Below are positions 27,317 to 37,324 of a stretch of DNA of 64,000 nt, piece by piece. Location of the stretch: assembly GCF_021602345.1 (NCBI RefSeq), contig NZ_BQID01000005.1, positions 336,116 to 400,115 on the forward strand. Reading direction: 5' to 3'. The position numbers and the translations under genes were made by a program. The notes under the pieces were generated by a model that saw only the letters and a list, made by a program, of their open reading frames with translations, made no database searches and was not told the origin of the DNA. The DNA comes from Pseudomonas pharyngis. Lineage in GTDB: Bacteria; Pseudomonadota; Gammaproteobacteria; Pseudomonadales; Pseudomonadaceae. Each line of letters starts with the position of its first letter. The first letter of the stretch is position 1.

Positions 27317-29155
27317 TCAATAGCGGTATTTGCCTGCCCGAATGTCGGCAAGAATTTCATCCGTCACCTGCACGTAGGTTTCGGTCCCCGGCAGCCAGGC
27401 ATAAATCGGGTCATCGCCCTTCTGGCCGGGGTCGAAACCTTCGTTTTTCAGGCGGGTTTTCTGGTATTTGAAGGTGCCGGTGGTTTCCATTTTCACCTTG
27501 ACCCGCAAGAACAGCGGCACCGCATAGGCCGGCATGCGTTGGCGGGCGAAGGCCAGCAATTCGGCGAAATCCAGGGTCGCCAGCGACTCGGCCGGGGTGA
27601 TCGCCGCCATCCCGGCGCGACCGTTGGTGTTGGGGACTTCCACACCATAGGCCACCGCTTCGGAAATGTGCGGATGCTGGAGCAGCAGGTTTTCGACCTC
27701 GGTGGTCGAGACGTTCTCGCCCTTCCAGCGATAGGTGTCGCCGAGACGGTCGACAAACTGTGCGTGGCCGAAACCGATGTTGCGCAGCAGATCGCCGGTG
27801 TTGAAGAAGCGGTCGCCCTTGGTGAACACGTCCTGCAGCACGACCTTGGCGGTTTTCTGTGGATCGGTGTAGCCGTCCAGCGGTGCCTTGTCGTCGATCC
27901 GCGCCAGCAGCAGGCCCCGCTCGCCCCGACCGACCTTGCGCATGAATCCGTCATCGCCGCGAATCGGCTCGCCGCTGTCCTGGTCGTAGGCGACCAGCTC
28001 CCAGGCCATCAGCGAGAAACCGATGGTGTTGTCGAAATTGAGGATGTTGGTGAAGCCGATATTGCCGTCGCTGGCGGCATAAAGCTCACAGATGTGATCC
28101 ACGCCGAAGCGGGTCTTGAACTCGGCCCACGCACCGGGCCGCAGGCCGTTGCCGATCATCTTTCGCACATCATGACGACTGTCGTCGGCACTGAGCGGCT
28201 GATCCACCAGATACCGGCACAACTCGCCGACGTAACCGATGGTGGTTGCGCGATAGCGACGCACATCGCTCCAGAACTGCCGGGCGCTGAACTTGCGGCG
28301 AATGGCGAAACCCGACGCGCCATTGACCGCCGAACCCCAGCACACGCAAAGCCCGGTGGCGTGGTACAGCGGCAAGGTGCAATAGACGATGTCGTCCGGG
28401 CGCATGTCGAGGGCGATCATGCCGAAGCTCGCCGAGCTGCGCATCCAGCGGCCGTGCTTGAACACCCCGGCCTTGGGCAAACCGGTGGTGCCGGAGGTGT
28501 AGATGTAGAAACAGGGGTCGTCGAAGAAAATCTGCCGGCTGCTGGCCGGGTTGTCGACAGGTGCGTCGGCGCTGGCGCTGATCAGGTTGATATAGCCCTC
28601 GGGCGCGATGCCCGGATGGCTGAAGGTATCCTGATCGGCGACGAACCAGACGCGCGTTGCCGGGATCGACACTTGCTCGCGCACCGCCGCATACGCCGGC
28701 AGCAATTCTTCACCGACGACAATTGCCGCCGGTGTCACCAGATTGATGCTGTGGATCAGCGTATCGCGGGTCTGCGAGGTATTGAGCAGCGCGCTGACGG
28801 CGCCCACTTTGGCCAGCGCCAGAATCGTCACCAGCAGTTCCGGGCGGTTCTCGATGAACACCGCTACCACATCGCCTTTACCGATGCCCTGCCCGTTCAG
28901 ATAGTGGGCGATGCGGTTGGCCCACTGGTTGACTTGTGAATAACTCAGCACCACCTCGCCCGACAGCAGCGCGGGGCCATCGGGATTGCGCAGGGTCGCT
29001 TGCTCGAATGTCCAGCCCAGGCCACAGGTTTGCGTCGGATCCGTGACGTTGGCCACCTTCATGCCTTTCACCACCCGAGGGATGGCTTTGGCAATCATCG
29101 GCAGCTTGCGGAGCATCATGCCCCAGGTAATCGTGTCGCTCGGCGCGTGGCGCAT
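27317..29155 (-). CDS. Long-chain acyl-CoA synthetase (FATP-like, ANL superfamily)
   Basis: 612 residues from the ATG at 29155 with GGAG upstream; the frame extends further but without a ribosome site. The AMP-binding motif is YIYTSGTTGLPKAG (about residues 205-220); later GFSLMAWELV, FNTGDLLRNIGFGHAQFVDRLGDTYRWKGENVSTTEVE is the hinge and A8 region, and FKYQKTRLKNEGFDP carries the lysine near the C-terminus. The pattern (very-long-chain/FATP type rather than FadD) and the small hydrophobic N-terminal part suggest peripheral membrane attachment. It activates fatty acids to acyl-CoA. Monocistronic. Confidence 0.9.
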   Translation of the reverse strand: MRHAPSDTITWGMMLRKLPMIAKAIPRVVKGMKVANVTDPTQTCGLGWTFEQATLRNPDGPALLSGEVVLSYSQVNQWANRIAHYLNGQGIGKGDVVAVFIENRPELLVTILALAKVGAVSALLNTSQTRDTLIHSINLVTPAAIVVGEELLPAYAAVREQVSIPATRVWFVADQDTFSHPGIAPEGYINLISASADAPVDNPASSRQIFFDDPCFYIYTSGTTGLPKAGVFKHGRWMRSSASFGMIALDMRPDDIVYCTLPLYHATGLCVCWGSAVNGASGFAIRRKFSARQFWSDVRRYRATTIGYVGELCRYLVDQPLSADDSRHDVRKMIGNGLRPGAWAEFKTRFGVDHICELYAASDGNIGFTNILNFDNTIGFSLMAWELVAYDQDSGEPIRGDDGFMRKVGRGERGLLLARIDDKAPLDGYTDPQKTAKVVLQDVFTKGDRFFNTGDLLRNIGFGHAQFVDRLGDTYRWKGENVSTTEVENLLLQHPHISEAVAYGVEVPNTNGRAGMAAITPAESLATLDFAELLAFARQRMPAYAVPLFLRVKVKMETTGTFKYQKTRLKNEGFDPGQKGDDPIYAWLPGTETYVQVTDEILADIRAGKYRY

Positions 29156-29480
29156 GGCAGCTCCCGTTCGACCTTGACGTGCAGGCCGGATTTTTATTGT
29201 CGGGCAATCGGGTGAGGCAACCGGCGCTTCTAGAGCGAGGGTCGAGGCCGAAAATACGTCAGGGCTTCTCAGGCTGTACACGCGGTTTTTGCAATGTTTT
29301 GTATCCGCCCGGCGCTGCAACGCACAGCCGGATTCCGGCCGGAGATATTGGTTCCATCGGATCGACAGTGATCCCGCAAAATGCAGGATGCACGATGGCC
29401 ATTCATGCAGATTGCACGACAGACGAAACGAACTGATTTTATAACTTACTGATTTACAACGATTTTTATAAACATAAATA

Positions 29481-29497
29481 CTGGCACAATCGCTGCA
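29481..29497 (+). promoter_or_regulatory. Sigma-54 (-24/-12) promoter candidate for the DUF3509 gene
   Basis: CTGGCAC at 29481-29487 and CTGCA at 29493-29497 with the invariant GG and GC 10 bases apart, against the consensus TGGCACG-N4-TTGCA. Transcription would start near 29508, 37 bases before the ATG. The 60 bases upstream are strongly AT-rich, as for a bending site. The rest of the 389-bp spacer 29156-29544 holds no gene. Confidence 0.6.
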
Positions 29498-29544
29498 ACT
29501 CCCTATACATGCTTGCCATTCAAGTGCATACGGAGCTGAAAGAC

Positions 29545-29823
29545 ATGAACCTGATCCAAGAAAAATTTACCTCCCTGTTCTCCAACTTCGCCGTCACCAC
29601 CCAGCCCCGTCCCGATGGCGGGATTCTGCTGACGCTGAAGAGTGCCGACGGCAAAGTGTTCAAGCGTGCACTCACCTATCAGCAATTGCATACCGGCGAC
29701 CAACTGTCGTGGGCGATCAGCGCGATCCGTCGTGATCTGGCAGAACAAGCCAGCGAGCTGCCGCAGATCGGCATGTTGCAAAGCCAGCAGCGTTTCGCCC
29801 TGCCGACTTATCACTCGATGTAA
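29545..29823 (+). CDS. DUF3509 domain-containing protein
   Basis: 92 residues from the ATG at 29545 (GGAG 10 bases upstream). It matches the Pseudomonas-specific DUF3509 family: FTSLFSNFAVTTQPRPDGGILLTL, KRALTYQQLHTGDQLSWAISAIRRDLAEQ. Small, soluble, no known activity. It has its own promoter region with a good sigma-54 match and its own terminator, so it is controlled alone, perhaps by nitrogen or another enhancer-binding protein; that is inference from the promoter pattern. Confidence 0.88.
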   Translation: MNLIQEKFTSLFSNFAVTTQPRPDGGILLTLKSADGKVFKRALTYQQLHTGDQLSWAISAIRRDLAEQASELPQIGMLQSQQRFALPTYHSM

Positions 29824-29843
29824 TTCGAACACCGTATAAACAG

Positions 29844-29881
29844 ACAGGCCGTGGAGCTTTCGCTTCACGGCCTGTTTTTTT
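29844..29881 (+). terminator. Terminator after DUF3509 gene
   Basis: 14-bp stem ACAGGCCGTGGAGC / GCTTCACGGCCTGT (one wobble pair) with loop TTTC and seven T; also faces the convergent mtnC gene. Confidence 0.95.
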
Positions 29882-29900
29882 GCGCGTCGATTGGGTGAAC

Positions 29901-30584
29901 TCAGAACGCTTCCGGCTCAATCCCGGTAAAGCTGTCGACGGTCACATGCCCTGCCAACTCCCCGCCTTCACGGGCCAGCCCGCAGGTTTGCAGGCCGGCG
30001 GCCTGGGCGGCATCGAGTTCCTGGACGATGTCGGACAGGAACAGGATCTCCTGCGGCTCGACCCCGATGGCCTGCTGGATGTTGCTGTACGACTGCGCTT
30101 CGCGCTTGGGGCCCGACGTGGTATCGAAGTAGCCACTGAACAGCGGCGTCAGATCCCCTGCTTCCGAGCAGCCGAAAATCAGCTTCTGCGCCTGGATCGA
30201 ACCGGACGAATAAACAAACAGTTGATATCCGGCCTGATGCCAGCGCTGCAGCGCTTCAACGGCGTCCGGGTAAACATGGCCTTTCAACTGGCCGGCCTGA
30301 TAACCCTGCTCCCAGACCATGCCCTGCAACGCTTTGAGCGGCGTGGCTTTGCGGTCTTCGGCGATCCAGCCCAGCAGAATTTCCACGACCCGCTCGACGT
30401 CAGCCTGCGGTTCGTTGCTGTCGCGGCGCACGGCGTCCAGTTGCTCGGCAACATCCGCGCGCTGGGCGTTCTGGCGAACGAAATCCGGCAGATGTTTCGC
30501 CGCATACGGGAACAGCACGTCGAACACAAAACTCACCGCGCTGGTGGTGCCTTCGATGTCGGTGAGAATGACCTTGATCGACAT
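29901..30584 (-). CDS. mtnC: Acireductone synthase (enolase-phosphatase E1)
   Basis: 227 residues from the ATG at 30584. A HAD-family enzyme with the E1 signature: [24 protein letters not shown] (motif I with Asp), [15 protein letters not shown] (motif II), and [13 protein letters not shown] (motif IV). It enolises and dephosphorylates 2,3-diketo-5-methylthiopentyl-1-phosphate in methionine salvage. It lies 4 bp after mtnD and is the last gene of the mtnB-mtnD-mtnC set. The convergent DUF3509 terminator closes it. Confidence 0.95.
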   Translation of the reverse strand: MSIKVILTDIEGTTSAVSFVFDVLFPYAAKHLPDFVRQNAQRADVAEQLDAVRRDSNEPQADVERVVEILLGWIAEDRKATPLKALQGMVWEQGYQAGQLKGHVYPDAVEALQRWHQAGYQLFVYSSGSIQAQKLIFGCSEAGDLTPLFSGYFDTTSGPKREAQSYSNIQQAIGVEPQEILFLSDIVQELDAAQAAGLQTCGLAREGGELAGHVTVDSFTGIEPEAF

Positions 30585-30588
30585 TGGC

Positions 30589-31134
30589 TCAGTCCTCCAG
30601 ACGCGGGAAGCGGCCGGCGATGTCTTCGCCGGTGAAATTGGCGACCCAGCCTTCAGGGTTGTTGAACAGGCGGATCGCCACGAAGTGCGGGTTCTCGCCC
30701 ATGTCAAACCAGTGTTTGGTGCCGGCCGGCACCGAAATCAGATCGTTCTTCTCGCACAGCACGGCGTAGACGTAATCATCGATGTGCAGGGTAAACAGGC
30801 CACGACCGGCGACGAAGAAGCGTACTTCGTCTTCGCCATGCCGATGCTCTTCGAGGAACTTGGCGCGCAACTCGGCTTTTTGCGGGTGGTCGCTATTGAG
30901 GCTGATCACGTCGACCGTGATGTAGCCGCGCTCGGTCATCAGTTTGTCGATCTGCTCTTTATAGGCACCGATCACTTCTTCCTGGCTGGCGCCCGGCTGG
31001 ATCTTCGCGGCGGCTTGCCAGCGGTCGAAGCGCACGCCCTGCTCGGCCAGGGTCGAGGCGATGTCTTCGAAATGGGTCAGCACCTTGTTCGGAATTTCGG
31101 GGCTGGAAACGTGATAGACGGACAGGCTGCTCAT
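30589..31134 (-). CDS. mtnD: Acireductone dioxygenase
   Basis: 181 residues, the normal length. A cupin with the metal site [15 protein letters not shown] (two His and Glu) and the later His of GTKHWFDMG. With Fe2+ it converts acireductone to the 2-keto precursor of methionine; with Ni2+ it makes an off-pathway product. Start at 31134 gives the family N-terminus [20 protein letters not shown]. It sits between mtnB (91 bp away) and mtnC (4 bp), in one operon. Confidence 0.96.
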   Translation of the reverse strand: MSSLSVYHVSSPEIPNKVLTHFEDIASTLAEQGVRFDRWQAAAKIQPGASQEEVIGAYKEQIDKLMTERGYITVDVISLNSDHPQKAELRAKFLEEHRHGEDEVRFFVAGRGLFTLHIDDYVYAVLCEKNDLISVPAGTKHWFDMGENPHFVAIRLFNNPEGWVANFTGEDIAGRFPRLED

Positions 31135-31225
31135 GGGGCATTCCTCGGTATCGGCCTTGCCGTCCGGTTCTTTCAGACCGGTCGGGCACTGCATTCATCA
31201 GGCAAAGGGGCTGGTTCTGGTGAAG

Positions 31226-31852
31226 TCAGCCTTGGCGGTTCATGACGCTGCGGGTCTTCAACTCGCATTCAAACAGGAATTCAAAGGCCTCGATCTGACG
31301 CAGCGCGTCACTCATCTGCGCGCCCCAGGTGTAGAGGCCGTGGCCGCGAATCAGATAACCCACGCAATCGGGATGGGCGTCGAGCCAAGGCTGCACCTTG
31401 GCGGCGAGGCGCGCAATGTCCTGATCGTTGTCGAAGATCGGCACGCGCACCCGGGATTCGTGGGTCGAGATGCCGCTGAAGGCTTTTTGCAATTCGTAGT
31501 CTTCGAACTCGATGAAGTCTTGCGGCGTCAGGCGCGACAGCACCGTGGCGTTCACCGAGTGGGTGTGCAGCACCGCGCCGATCTCCGGGCGCCAGTTGTA
31601 GAGCTGGGTGTGCAGGAGGGTTTCGGCGGACGGTTTTTTGCCGGGTTCCAGGCTGTTGCCGGACAGGTCGGTGGCGAGCACGTCGTCCAGGCCCAACTGG
31701 CCCTTGTGCTTGCCGGAAACGGTCAGCAGCGCTTCGCTCGGTGACAGGCGCGTCGAGTAATTGCTGCTGGTGGCCGGCGACCAGCCGCGACCATAAAGAA
31801 AACGCCCGGCGTCGACAATTTGCTGGGCAAGCTGTTCACGGGTAAGGCTCAT
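31226..31852 (-). CDS. mtnB: Methylthioribulose-1-phosphate dehydratase
   Basis: 208 residues, class II aldolase/adducin fold. Zinc site His-x-His in AVLHTHSVNATVLSRL with a third His in IRGHGLYTWG; the N-terminal GWSPATSSNYS is the phosphate-binding region. It removes water from 5-methylthioribulose-1-phosphate. Its ATG overlaps the stop of the transporter gene (ATGA at 31849-31852), so translation is coupled and the transporter belongs to the salvage operon. mtnA and mtnK are not in this window. Confidence 0.95.
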   Translation of the reverse strand: MSLTREQLAQQIVDAGRFLYGRGWSPATSSNYSTRLSPSEALLTVSGKHKGQLGLDDVLATDLSGNSLEPGKKPSAETLLHTQLYNWRPEIGAVLHTHSVNATVLSRLTPQDFIEFEDYELQKAFSGISTHESRVRVPIFDNDQDIARLAAKVQPWLDAHPDCVGYLIRGHGLYTWGAQMSDALRQIEAFEFLFECELKTRSVMNRQG

Positions 31853-32994
31853 GGCCTGTCCTCTTGCATTCGAATGGCAATGATAACGGCAGCGGCGAGC
31901 GCTGCGAGACTGGCAATACTAAAGGTCAATGTCGCGCCGAGGGCATTCCAGCTGTAGCCGGAATACAACGCGCCGAGCGCGCCACCGGTGCCGGCCAGCG
32001 CTGCATACAGCGCCTGGCCCTGCCCTTGCTGACGCGCGCCAATGCTACGTTGCACGAACGCGATGGCAGCGGCATGAAAGCTGCCGAACGTCGCCGCATG
32101 CAGCACCTGGGCAAACAACAGGACCCACAGGAATTCGGCGAACGAACCTAGCAGCAACCAGCGCAACGCCGCCAGCAGAAAACTCGCCATCAGCACCCGC
32201 CGCAGGGAAAAACGCGCGAGGATCCGGCTCATGGCCATGAACATCAGCACTTCCGCCACCACGCCGACCGCCCAGAGCATGCCGATCACGCCACGGCTGT
32301 AGCCCAAGCGTTCGAGGTGAAGGGTCAAAAACGTGTAATACGGCCCGTGGCTCAGTTGCATAAGCGCCACGCAACCGTAAAACGCCAGCACCCCGGGATT
32401 GCGCAACTGCTTGAGAAAGCCTTCGCCCGTCGGCCGGTTGCCCTGAGGCGGTTGTGCGTTCGGCACCCACAAACTACTGAGCACGATGCCGGCCATGATC
32501 AACACCAGCGCCGCCGGGTAGATATCGAGGCTGAGCCACTCGAACAGGCGACCGAGGGCGACCACGGTGATGATGAAACCGATCGAGCCCCAGAGGCGAA
32601 TCTGACTGTAGCGGGAGGTCTGGCCCTGCAAATGCGCCAGGGTGATGACTTCGAACTGCGGCAGCACCGCGTGCCAGAAGAATGCATGCAAGGCCATGAC
32701 CATCGCCAGCCAGGCGTAGGTCTTGCTGACGAAAATCAATGAGAAGGTCAACAGCGTGCAAACCGCACCAAAGCGCACAATGGCCAGGCGCCTGCCGGTG
32801 TAATCGCCGAGCCAGCCCCAGATGTTCGGCGCCACGCAGCGCATCAGCATCGGGATCGCCACCAGCTCGCCGATGCGCGCGGCGCTGAATCCGAGATGAT
32901 CGAAGTACAGCGCCAGAAACGGCGCCGTCGAACCGAGCAAGGCGAAATAGAACAGATAGAAACTGGACAGCCGCCAGTACGGGAGCGCCGCCAC
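31849..32994 (-). CDS. MFS transporter (MFS_1-like, HcaT type) in the methionine-salvage operon
   Basis: 381 residues with about twelve membrane helices (for example SSFYLFYFALLGSTAPFLALYF at the start, AFYGCVALMQLSHGPYYTFLTLHLE in the middle). The GWLGDYTGRR loop is the MFS motif A. It resembles the 3-phenylpropionate/nucleoside-proton symporter group (HcaT, YcaD). The 4-bp overlap with mtnB suggests it moves a salvage substrate such as methylthioribose or a nucleoside, which is inference. It starts 31 bp after the aroC stop. Confidence 0.88.
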   Translation of the reverse strand: MAALPYWRLSSFYLFYFALLGSTAPFLALYFDHLGFSAARIGELVAIPMLMRCVAPNIWGWLGDYTGRRLAIVRFGAVCTLLTFSLIFVSKTYAWLAMVMALHAFFWHAVLPQFEVITLAHLQGQTSRYSQIRLWGSIGFIITVVALGRLFEWLSLDIYPAALVLIMAGIVLSSLWVPNAQPPQGNRPTGEGFLKQLRNPGVLAFYGCVALMQLSHGPYYTFLTLHLERLGYSRGVIGMLWAVGVVAEVLMFMAMSRILARFSLRRVLMASFLLAALRWLLLGSFAEFLWVLLFAQVLHAATFGSFHAAAIAFVQRSIGARQQGQGQALYAALAGTGGALGALYSGYSWNALGATLTFSIASLAALAAAVIIAIRMQEDRP

Positions 32995-33025
32995 GGTCAG
33001 ACCGCGGCGGCTTTGAGATCACCCA

Positions 33026-34117
33026 TCAAAGCTGACCCAGCACCGGGGTGCTCACGCGCACATCGGCGTTCTGGCCACGGTGGCGCAGCAGGTGATCCAT
33101 CAACACGATGGCCATCATCGCCTCGGCAATCGGCGTGGCGCGGATACCGACACATGGGTCGTGACGGCCCTTGGTAATGACATCGACCGGGTTGCCTTCG
33201 ATGTCGATCGAACGGCCCGGGGTGGTGATGCTCGAAGTGGGCTTCAACGCCAGATGCGCGACGATCGGCTGCCCCGAGGAGATCCCGCCGAGGATGCCGC
33301 CCGCATTGTTGCTGAGGAAACCTTCCGGGGTCAGCTCGTCACGGTGTTCGGTGCCGCGCTGGGCGACGCAGGCGAAACCGGCGCCGATTTCCACACCTTT
33401 GACCGCGTTGATGCTCATCAGCGCATGGGCCAGTTCGGCGTCGAGACGGTCGAAGATCGGCTCGCCCAGGCCCGGCATCACGCCTTCGGCAACCACGGTG
33501 ATCCTGGCGCCGACGGAGTCCTGATCGCGACGCAGCTGGTCCATGTAGGCTTCCAGCTCCGGCACTTTGTCCGGGTCCGGGCTGAAGAAGGCGTTCTGCT
33601 CGACCGATTCCCAGGTCTTGAACGGGATTTCGATCGGGCCGAGCTGGCTCATGTAGCCGCGAATGACGATGCCCTGGCTGGCCAGGTACTTCTTGGCGAT
33701 GGCGCCGGCCGCGACGCGCATGGCGGTTTCCCGCGCGGAGCTGCGACCGCCGCCGCGATAATCGCGCTCGCCGTATTTGTGGTGGTAGGTGTAGTCGGCG
33801 TGGGCCGGGCGGAACAGATCCTTGATCGCCGAATAGTCCTTGGACTTCTGGTCGGTGTTGCGGATCAGCAGGCCGATGGAGCAACCGGTGGTGCGGCCCT
33901 CGAACACCCCGGAGAGGATCTCGACTTCGTCGGCTTCCTGGCGCTGGGTGGTGTGGCGGCTGGTGCCCGGCTTGCGACGGTCAAGGTCGCGTTGCAGGTC
34001 TTCAAGGGAAATCTCCAGGCCCGGCGGGCAGCCGTCGACAATGGCGACCAACGCCGGACCATGGCTTTCGCCCGCGGTGGTGACAGTGAACAGCTTGCCG
34101 TAGGTATTGCCGGACAT
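33026..34117 (-). CDS. aroC: Chorismate synthase
   Basis: 363 residues, full length. Signatures: [21 protein letters not shown] at the start, [19 protein letters not shown] in the middle, and the end part [21 protein letters not shown] with [17 protein letters not shown]. It makes chorismate from EPSP with reduced FMN, the branch point of aromatic amino acids. GGAG precedes the ATG. Followed on the same strand by the MFS and mtn genes, the same neighbourhood as I recall in P. aeruginosa. Confidence 0.97.
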   Translation of the reverse strand: MSGNTYGKLFTVTTAGESHGPALVAIVDGCPPGLEISLEDLQRDLDRRKPGTSRHTTQRQEADEVEILSGVFEGRTTGCSIGLLIRNTDQKSKDYSAIKDLFRPAHADYTYHHKYGERDYRGGGRSSARETAMRVAAGAIAKKYLASQGIVIRGYMSQLGPIEIPFKTWESVEQNAFFSPDPDKVPELEAYMDQLRRDQDSVGARITVVAEGVMPGLGEPIFDRLDAELAHALMSINAVKGVEIGAGFACVAQRGTEHRDELTPEGFLSNNAGGILGGISSGQPIVAHLALKPTSSITTPGRSIDIEGNPVDVITKGRHDPCVGIRATPIAEAMMAIVLMDHLLRHRGQNADVRVSTPVLGQL

Positions 34118-34247
34118 GCAGGACGCTCCGTTAAATCGAACCCAGATTCGTGATGCGCGCCAGTATACGCAGGCTAACCGAGTAGTTCATCCTCGAACCT
34201 TAGCGGTGTGGGTGAGTCCAACCGGCACCTTGGCAAATGATGGCGTG

Positions 34248-35201
34248 ATGATGCTGCGAGTTTTGATCTTGAGCCTTTCCCTGTTTACCGGCTTCGTCCA
34301 GGCGACTGTCCTGCAACGTCCGGTCACGTTGACGACTGACAACGGCGAACTTTTCGGCTCGCTGTTGCTGCCCAAATCCGACAACCCCGTGCCGGTTGTC
34401 CTGATCCTTTCTGGCTCGGGTCCTACCGATCGTGACGGAAACAACCCGGACGGCGGACGCAATGACAGCCTCAAGCGACTGGCCTGGGTGCTGGCCAAAC
34501 ACAACATCGCCAGTGTGCGTTTCGACAAGCGCGGCGTGGCCGCCAGCCTGGCGGCAACCCCGGACGAGCGAAACCTGTCGGTGGAAGCCTACGTGGCGGA
34601 CGCTGTAGCCTGGGGGCAGAAACTGAAAGCCGATCCGCGCTTCGGTCCGTTGATTTTGCTGGGCCACAGCGAAGGTGCATTGATCGCCAGCCTGGCGGCG
34701 CCGAAGGTGGACGCCGCCGCGGTGATATCCCTCTCTGGCACAGCCCGGCCCATTGATCAGGTACTGCGCCGCCAACTGGCCCGCAGCCTCCCTCCTCCTT
34801 TGATGCTGCGCAGCAACGAATTGCTCGACAGCCTCAAGGCCGGGCGCACCGACGACAATGTGCCGGCGCCCTTACAGGTGATTTTCCGTCCGAGTGTGCA
34901 ACCGTATCTGATTTCGCTGTTCCGTCAGGATCCGGCGGCGGCCTTCGCTCAACTGCAAATGCCGACGCTGGTCGTGCAAGGCAGCAACGACATTCAGGTC
35001 CAGGTCGATGATGCGAAATTGCTCAAGGCCGCCAAACCGGATGCGCAACTGGCGCTGATCGAAGGCATGAACCACGTGTTGCGCATCGTGCCCAATGACG
35101 TGAAGCGGCAATTGGCCTCCTACAAGGACCCGAATTTGCCCCTGGCGGCGGAACTGGGGACACGCGTTCTTGAATTTATTGACGGACTTCGCACCCGTTG
35201 A
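34248..35201 (+). CDS. Secreted alpha/beta-hydrolase
   Basis: 317 residues from the ATG at 34248 (another ATG follows at 34251). Signal peptide MMLRVLILSLSLFTGFVQA. The fold shows VLILSGSGPTDRDGNN (oxyanion loop), the nucleophile elbow GHSEG (Ser about residue 146), an Asp in VVQGSNDIQV and the His in GMNHVLRIV, so the triad is complete. It is an esterase-like enzyme of the periplasm or outside. Divergent from aroC across 130 bp. Natural substrate unknown. Confidence 0.87.
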   Translation: MMLRVLILSLSLFTGFVQATVLQRPVTLTTDNGELFGSLLLPKSDNPVPVVLILSGSGPTDRDGNNPDGGRNDSLKRLAWVLAKHNIASVRFDKRGVAASLAATPDERNLSVEAYVADAVAWGQKLKADPRFGPLILLGHSEGALIASLAAPKVDAAAVISLSGTARPIDQVLRRQLARSLPPPLMLRSNELLDSLKAGRTDDNVPAPLQVIFRPSVQPYLISLFRQDPAAAFAQLQMPTLVVQGSNDIQVQVDDAKLLKAAKPDAQLALIEGMNHVLRIVPNDVKRQLASYKDPNLPLAAELGTRVLEFIDGLRTR

Positions 35202-35298
35202 GCTCTTTTTACCCTCTAGTCCTGTAGAAAACGGCCGATAAGCCTTTGTCGCCAGCGTACTGGCTGGCGGCAAGCAGCTTGGACAGGATCTCGCCGTT

Positions 35299-36090
35299 AT
35301 GACTGATACCCAGACTTCACCCGACACCACCGCTGAAAAAGACGCACCGCCAGCGGTCGAGCTGCCATGGGCGGATGTCCACGTCGAGCACCACAAGATG
35401 CTCCGCCTGGCGCCGTTGCAGACTGACCGCAATACCGGCGGACGGCCGCTGCGCTTCGTTGAATTCGGATACGCCGAGCGCAACGGCAAAGAACACAGTC
35501 TGATGCGCATGGCGATCAAGTTGCCTGCTCAGCGTGTGCGCAAAGAACAGAATCATCTGGACGTGTGGGTCGATCACACGACCAAACGCGTGCATTTCGG
35601 CCCGGACAGCGGTCTGCAGATCGAACCGATGAACCGTGGCATCGGCCGTTTCATGGCTGCCCAGGGCATCAACTGGGCAAAAAAACGCTGGCCCACCTAC
35701 ACCGTCGACGGCATGGACTTGAACAACAAGGACGCGCTGAACGAGGACACTCGCCTGCGCCGCGATCACTTTTTGCGGGTGCACGGCTTTGATGTGGTTT
35801 ACGCCGATGCCCAGCATTTGAAGGGTAGCGTCAAAGAAGTGAAGGTCGGCGACCTGCTGGGTGACTGGAACAGCGAAAAGCTGCAGATCGTCGAAATTCT
35901 TGAAGCTGCGCAGATGTTGCAGCAGGCCGAGCAGAATCTGGCCGAGCAGGAAGTGAAGCTGAAGAAGCAGGAAGACAAGGTCAGCAAGTTCAAGCGCGAA
36001 GATGCCGGGTTGCGCTTCACCATTACCTGTCTGGTGGCGTTTGCGGTGTTTCAGGCTGGGTTGCTGATCTGGATTGCAACGCACCGTTGA
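35299..36090 (+). CDS. Hypothetical protein with coiled coil and C-terminal membrane anchor
   Basis: 263 residues. An N-terminal soluble domain (to ~200) with a conserved look (LRFVEFGYAERNGKEHSLMRMAIKLP), a coiled coil from about 200 to 240 (ILEAAQMLQQAEQNLAEQEVKLKKQEDKVSKFKRE) and one membrane helix at the end (TCLVAFAVFQAGLLIWIA), a tail-anchored layout. AGGATC precedes the ATG. Not recognised; a scaffold in the inner membrane is a fair guess. A REP element follows. Confidence 0.7.
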   Translation: MTDTQTSPDTTAEKDAPPAVELPWADVHVEHHKMLRLAPLQTDRNTGGRPLRFVEFGYAERNGKEHSLMRMAIKLPAQRVRKEQNHLDVWVDHTTKRVHFGPDSGLQIEPMNRGIGRFMAAQGINWAKKRWPTYTVDGMDLNNKDALNEDTRLRRDHFLRVHGFDVVYADAQHLKGSVKEVKVGDLLGDWNSEKLQIVEILEAAQMLQQAEQNLAEQEVKLKKQEDKVSKFKREDAGLRFTITCLVAFAVFQAGLLIWIATHR

Positions 36091-36111
36091 TGGTTTGAGA
36101 CCACGGTACCG

Positions 36112-36170
36112 CCATTCGCGAGCAGGCTCGCTCCCACAGGGGAATGCATTTCAGCTGTGGGAGCGATTCA
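36112..36170. repeat. REP element pair, second copy truncated
   Basis: ATTCGCGAGCAGGCTCGCTCCCACA at 36114-36138 is a complete REP; the inverted partner TGTGGGAGCGATTC begins at 36155 but lacks the rest of its palindrome. Same family as the pair at 20110. Confidence 0.85.
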
Positions 36171-36176
36171 TGCCAT

Positions 36177-37085
36177 TTAGACGCGGGAAGCGAACAGTGC
36201 CTGATGGGCGCGGCACTGTTCGGCGGTCAGCATGAACACGCCATGCCCGCCGCGCTCGAACTCCAGCCAGGCGAAATCGACTTCCGGGTACAGCGCCTCG
36301 ACGTGGACCTGGCTGTTGCCCACCTCGACAATCAGCAAACCCTTCTCGGTCAGGTGATCCGCCGCTTCGGCGAGCATCCGGCGCACCAGGTTCAAACCGT
36401 CATCGCCGCAGGCCAGGCCCAGTTCCGGCTCGTGCTGGTATTCGTCCGGCATGTCGGCGAAATCTTCCGCATCGACGTAGGGCGGGTTCGACACGATCAG
36501 GTCGAAACGTTGACCCGGCAGGCCATCGAAACCATCGCCCTGCACGGTGAACACACGCTCATCGACGCCATGACGCTCGATGTTCTGGTTCGCCACTTCC
36601 AGCGCTTCGAACGACAGGTCCGCCAGCACCACTTCAGCGTTCTGGAACTCGTAGGCGCATGCGATGCCGATGCAGCCGGAGCCGGTGCACAGATCGAGAA
36701 TCCGCGCCGGCTCGTCACCGATCCATGGGGCAAAACGGTTTTCGATCAGCTCGCCAATCGGCGAACGCGGGATCAGCACGCGCTCATCGACGATGAACGA
36801 CATGCCGCAGAACCAGGCTTCGCCCAGCAGGTAAGCGGTCGGAATGCGTTCTTCGATGCGACGCTTGAGCAGGCGCTGAAGATTGACCAGCTCGTCGTCT
36901 TCCAGCGCGCAATCCAGATAGCTGTCGGCGATTTCCCATGGCAGGTGCAAGGCACCGAGCACTAGCTGCCGGGCTTCGTCCCAGGCATTGTCGGTGCCAT
37001 GGCCGAAAAACAGATCCTCCCCATGGAAGCGGCTGACGGCCCAACGAATGTGGTCGCGCAGGGTACGAAGTCGGGAAGTGATCAC
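36177..37085 (-). CDS. prmB: Ribosomal protein L3 N5-glutamine methyltransferase
   Basis: 302 residues, from a GTG at 37085 with GGAG upstream. N-terminal helical substrate-binding part, then a class I methyltransferase core with [19 protein letters not shown] (AdoMet loop) and the N5-glutamine signature NPPYVDAED. PrmB methylates Gln150 of ribosomal protein L3. The near-relative PrmC acts on release factors, but the N-terminus ([24 protein letters not shown]) is the PrmB type. Confidence 0.94.
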   Translation of the reverse strand: MITSRLRTLRDHIRWAVSRFHGEDLFFGHGTDNAWDEARQLVLGALHLPWEIADSYLDCALEDDELVNLQRLLKRRIEERIPTAYLLGEAWFCGMSFIVDERVLIPRSPIGELIENRFAPWIGDEPARILDLCTGSGCIGIACAYEFQNAEVVLADLSFEALEVANQNIERHGVDERVFTVQGDGFDGLPGQRFDLIVSNPPYVDAEDFADMPDEYQHEPELGLACGDDGLNLVRRMLAEAADHLTEKGLLIVEVGNSQVHVEALYPEVDFAWLEFERGGHGVFMLTAEQCRAHQALFASRV

Positions 37086-37324
37086 GGGGCAGAACTCCAG
37101 AAAAAACGACTGGCGATTCTAGCAGCCAAAACGCGCCGCGACGACGCAGGAAAGACTCCGGGGCGACGGTAGGACGCTTCCGATTTTCCCCTCGGCTATT
37201 GAACAGATCGTGTAACTTGACAAGGCTGCAGGCCAGCAACGACGGTGTCTACGATGGTAGCGATTCACAGAACCGCTCAGCCAGAGGACAATGTCGCAAA
37301 AGCCCCACCCGAAGGAGCCCCAGA

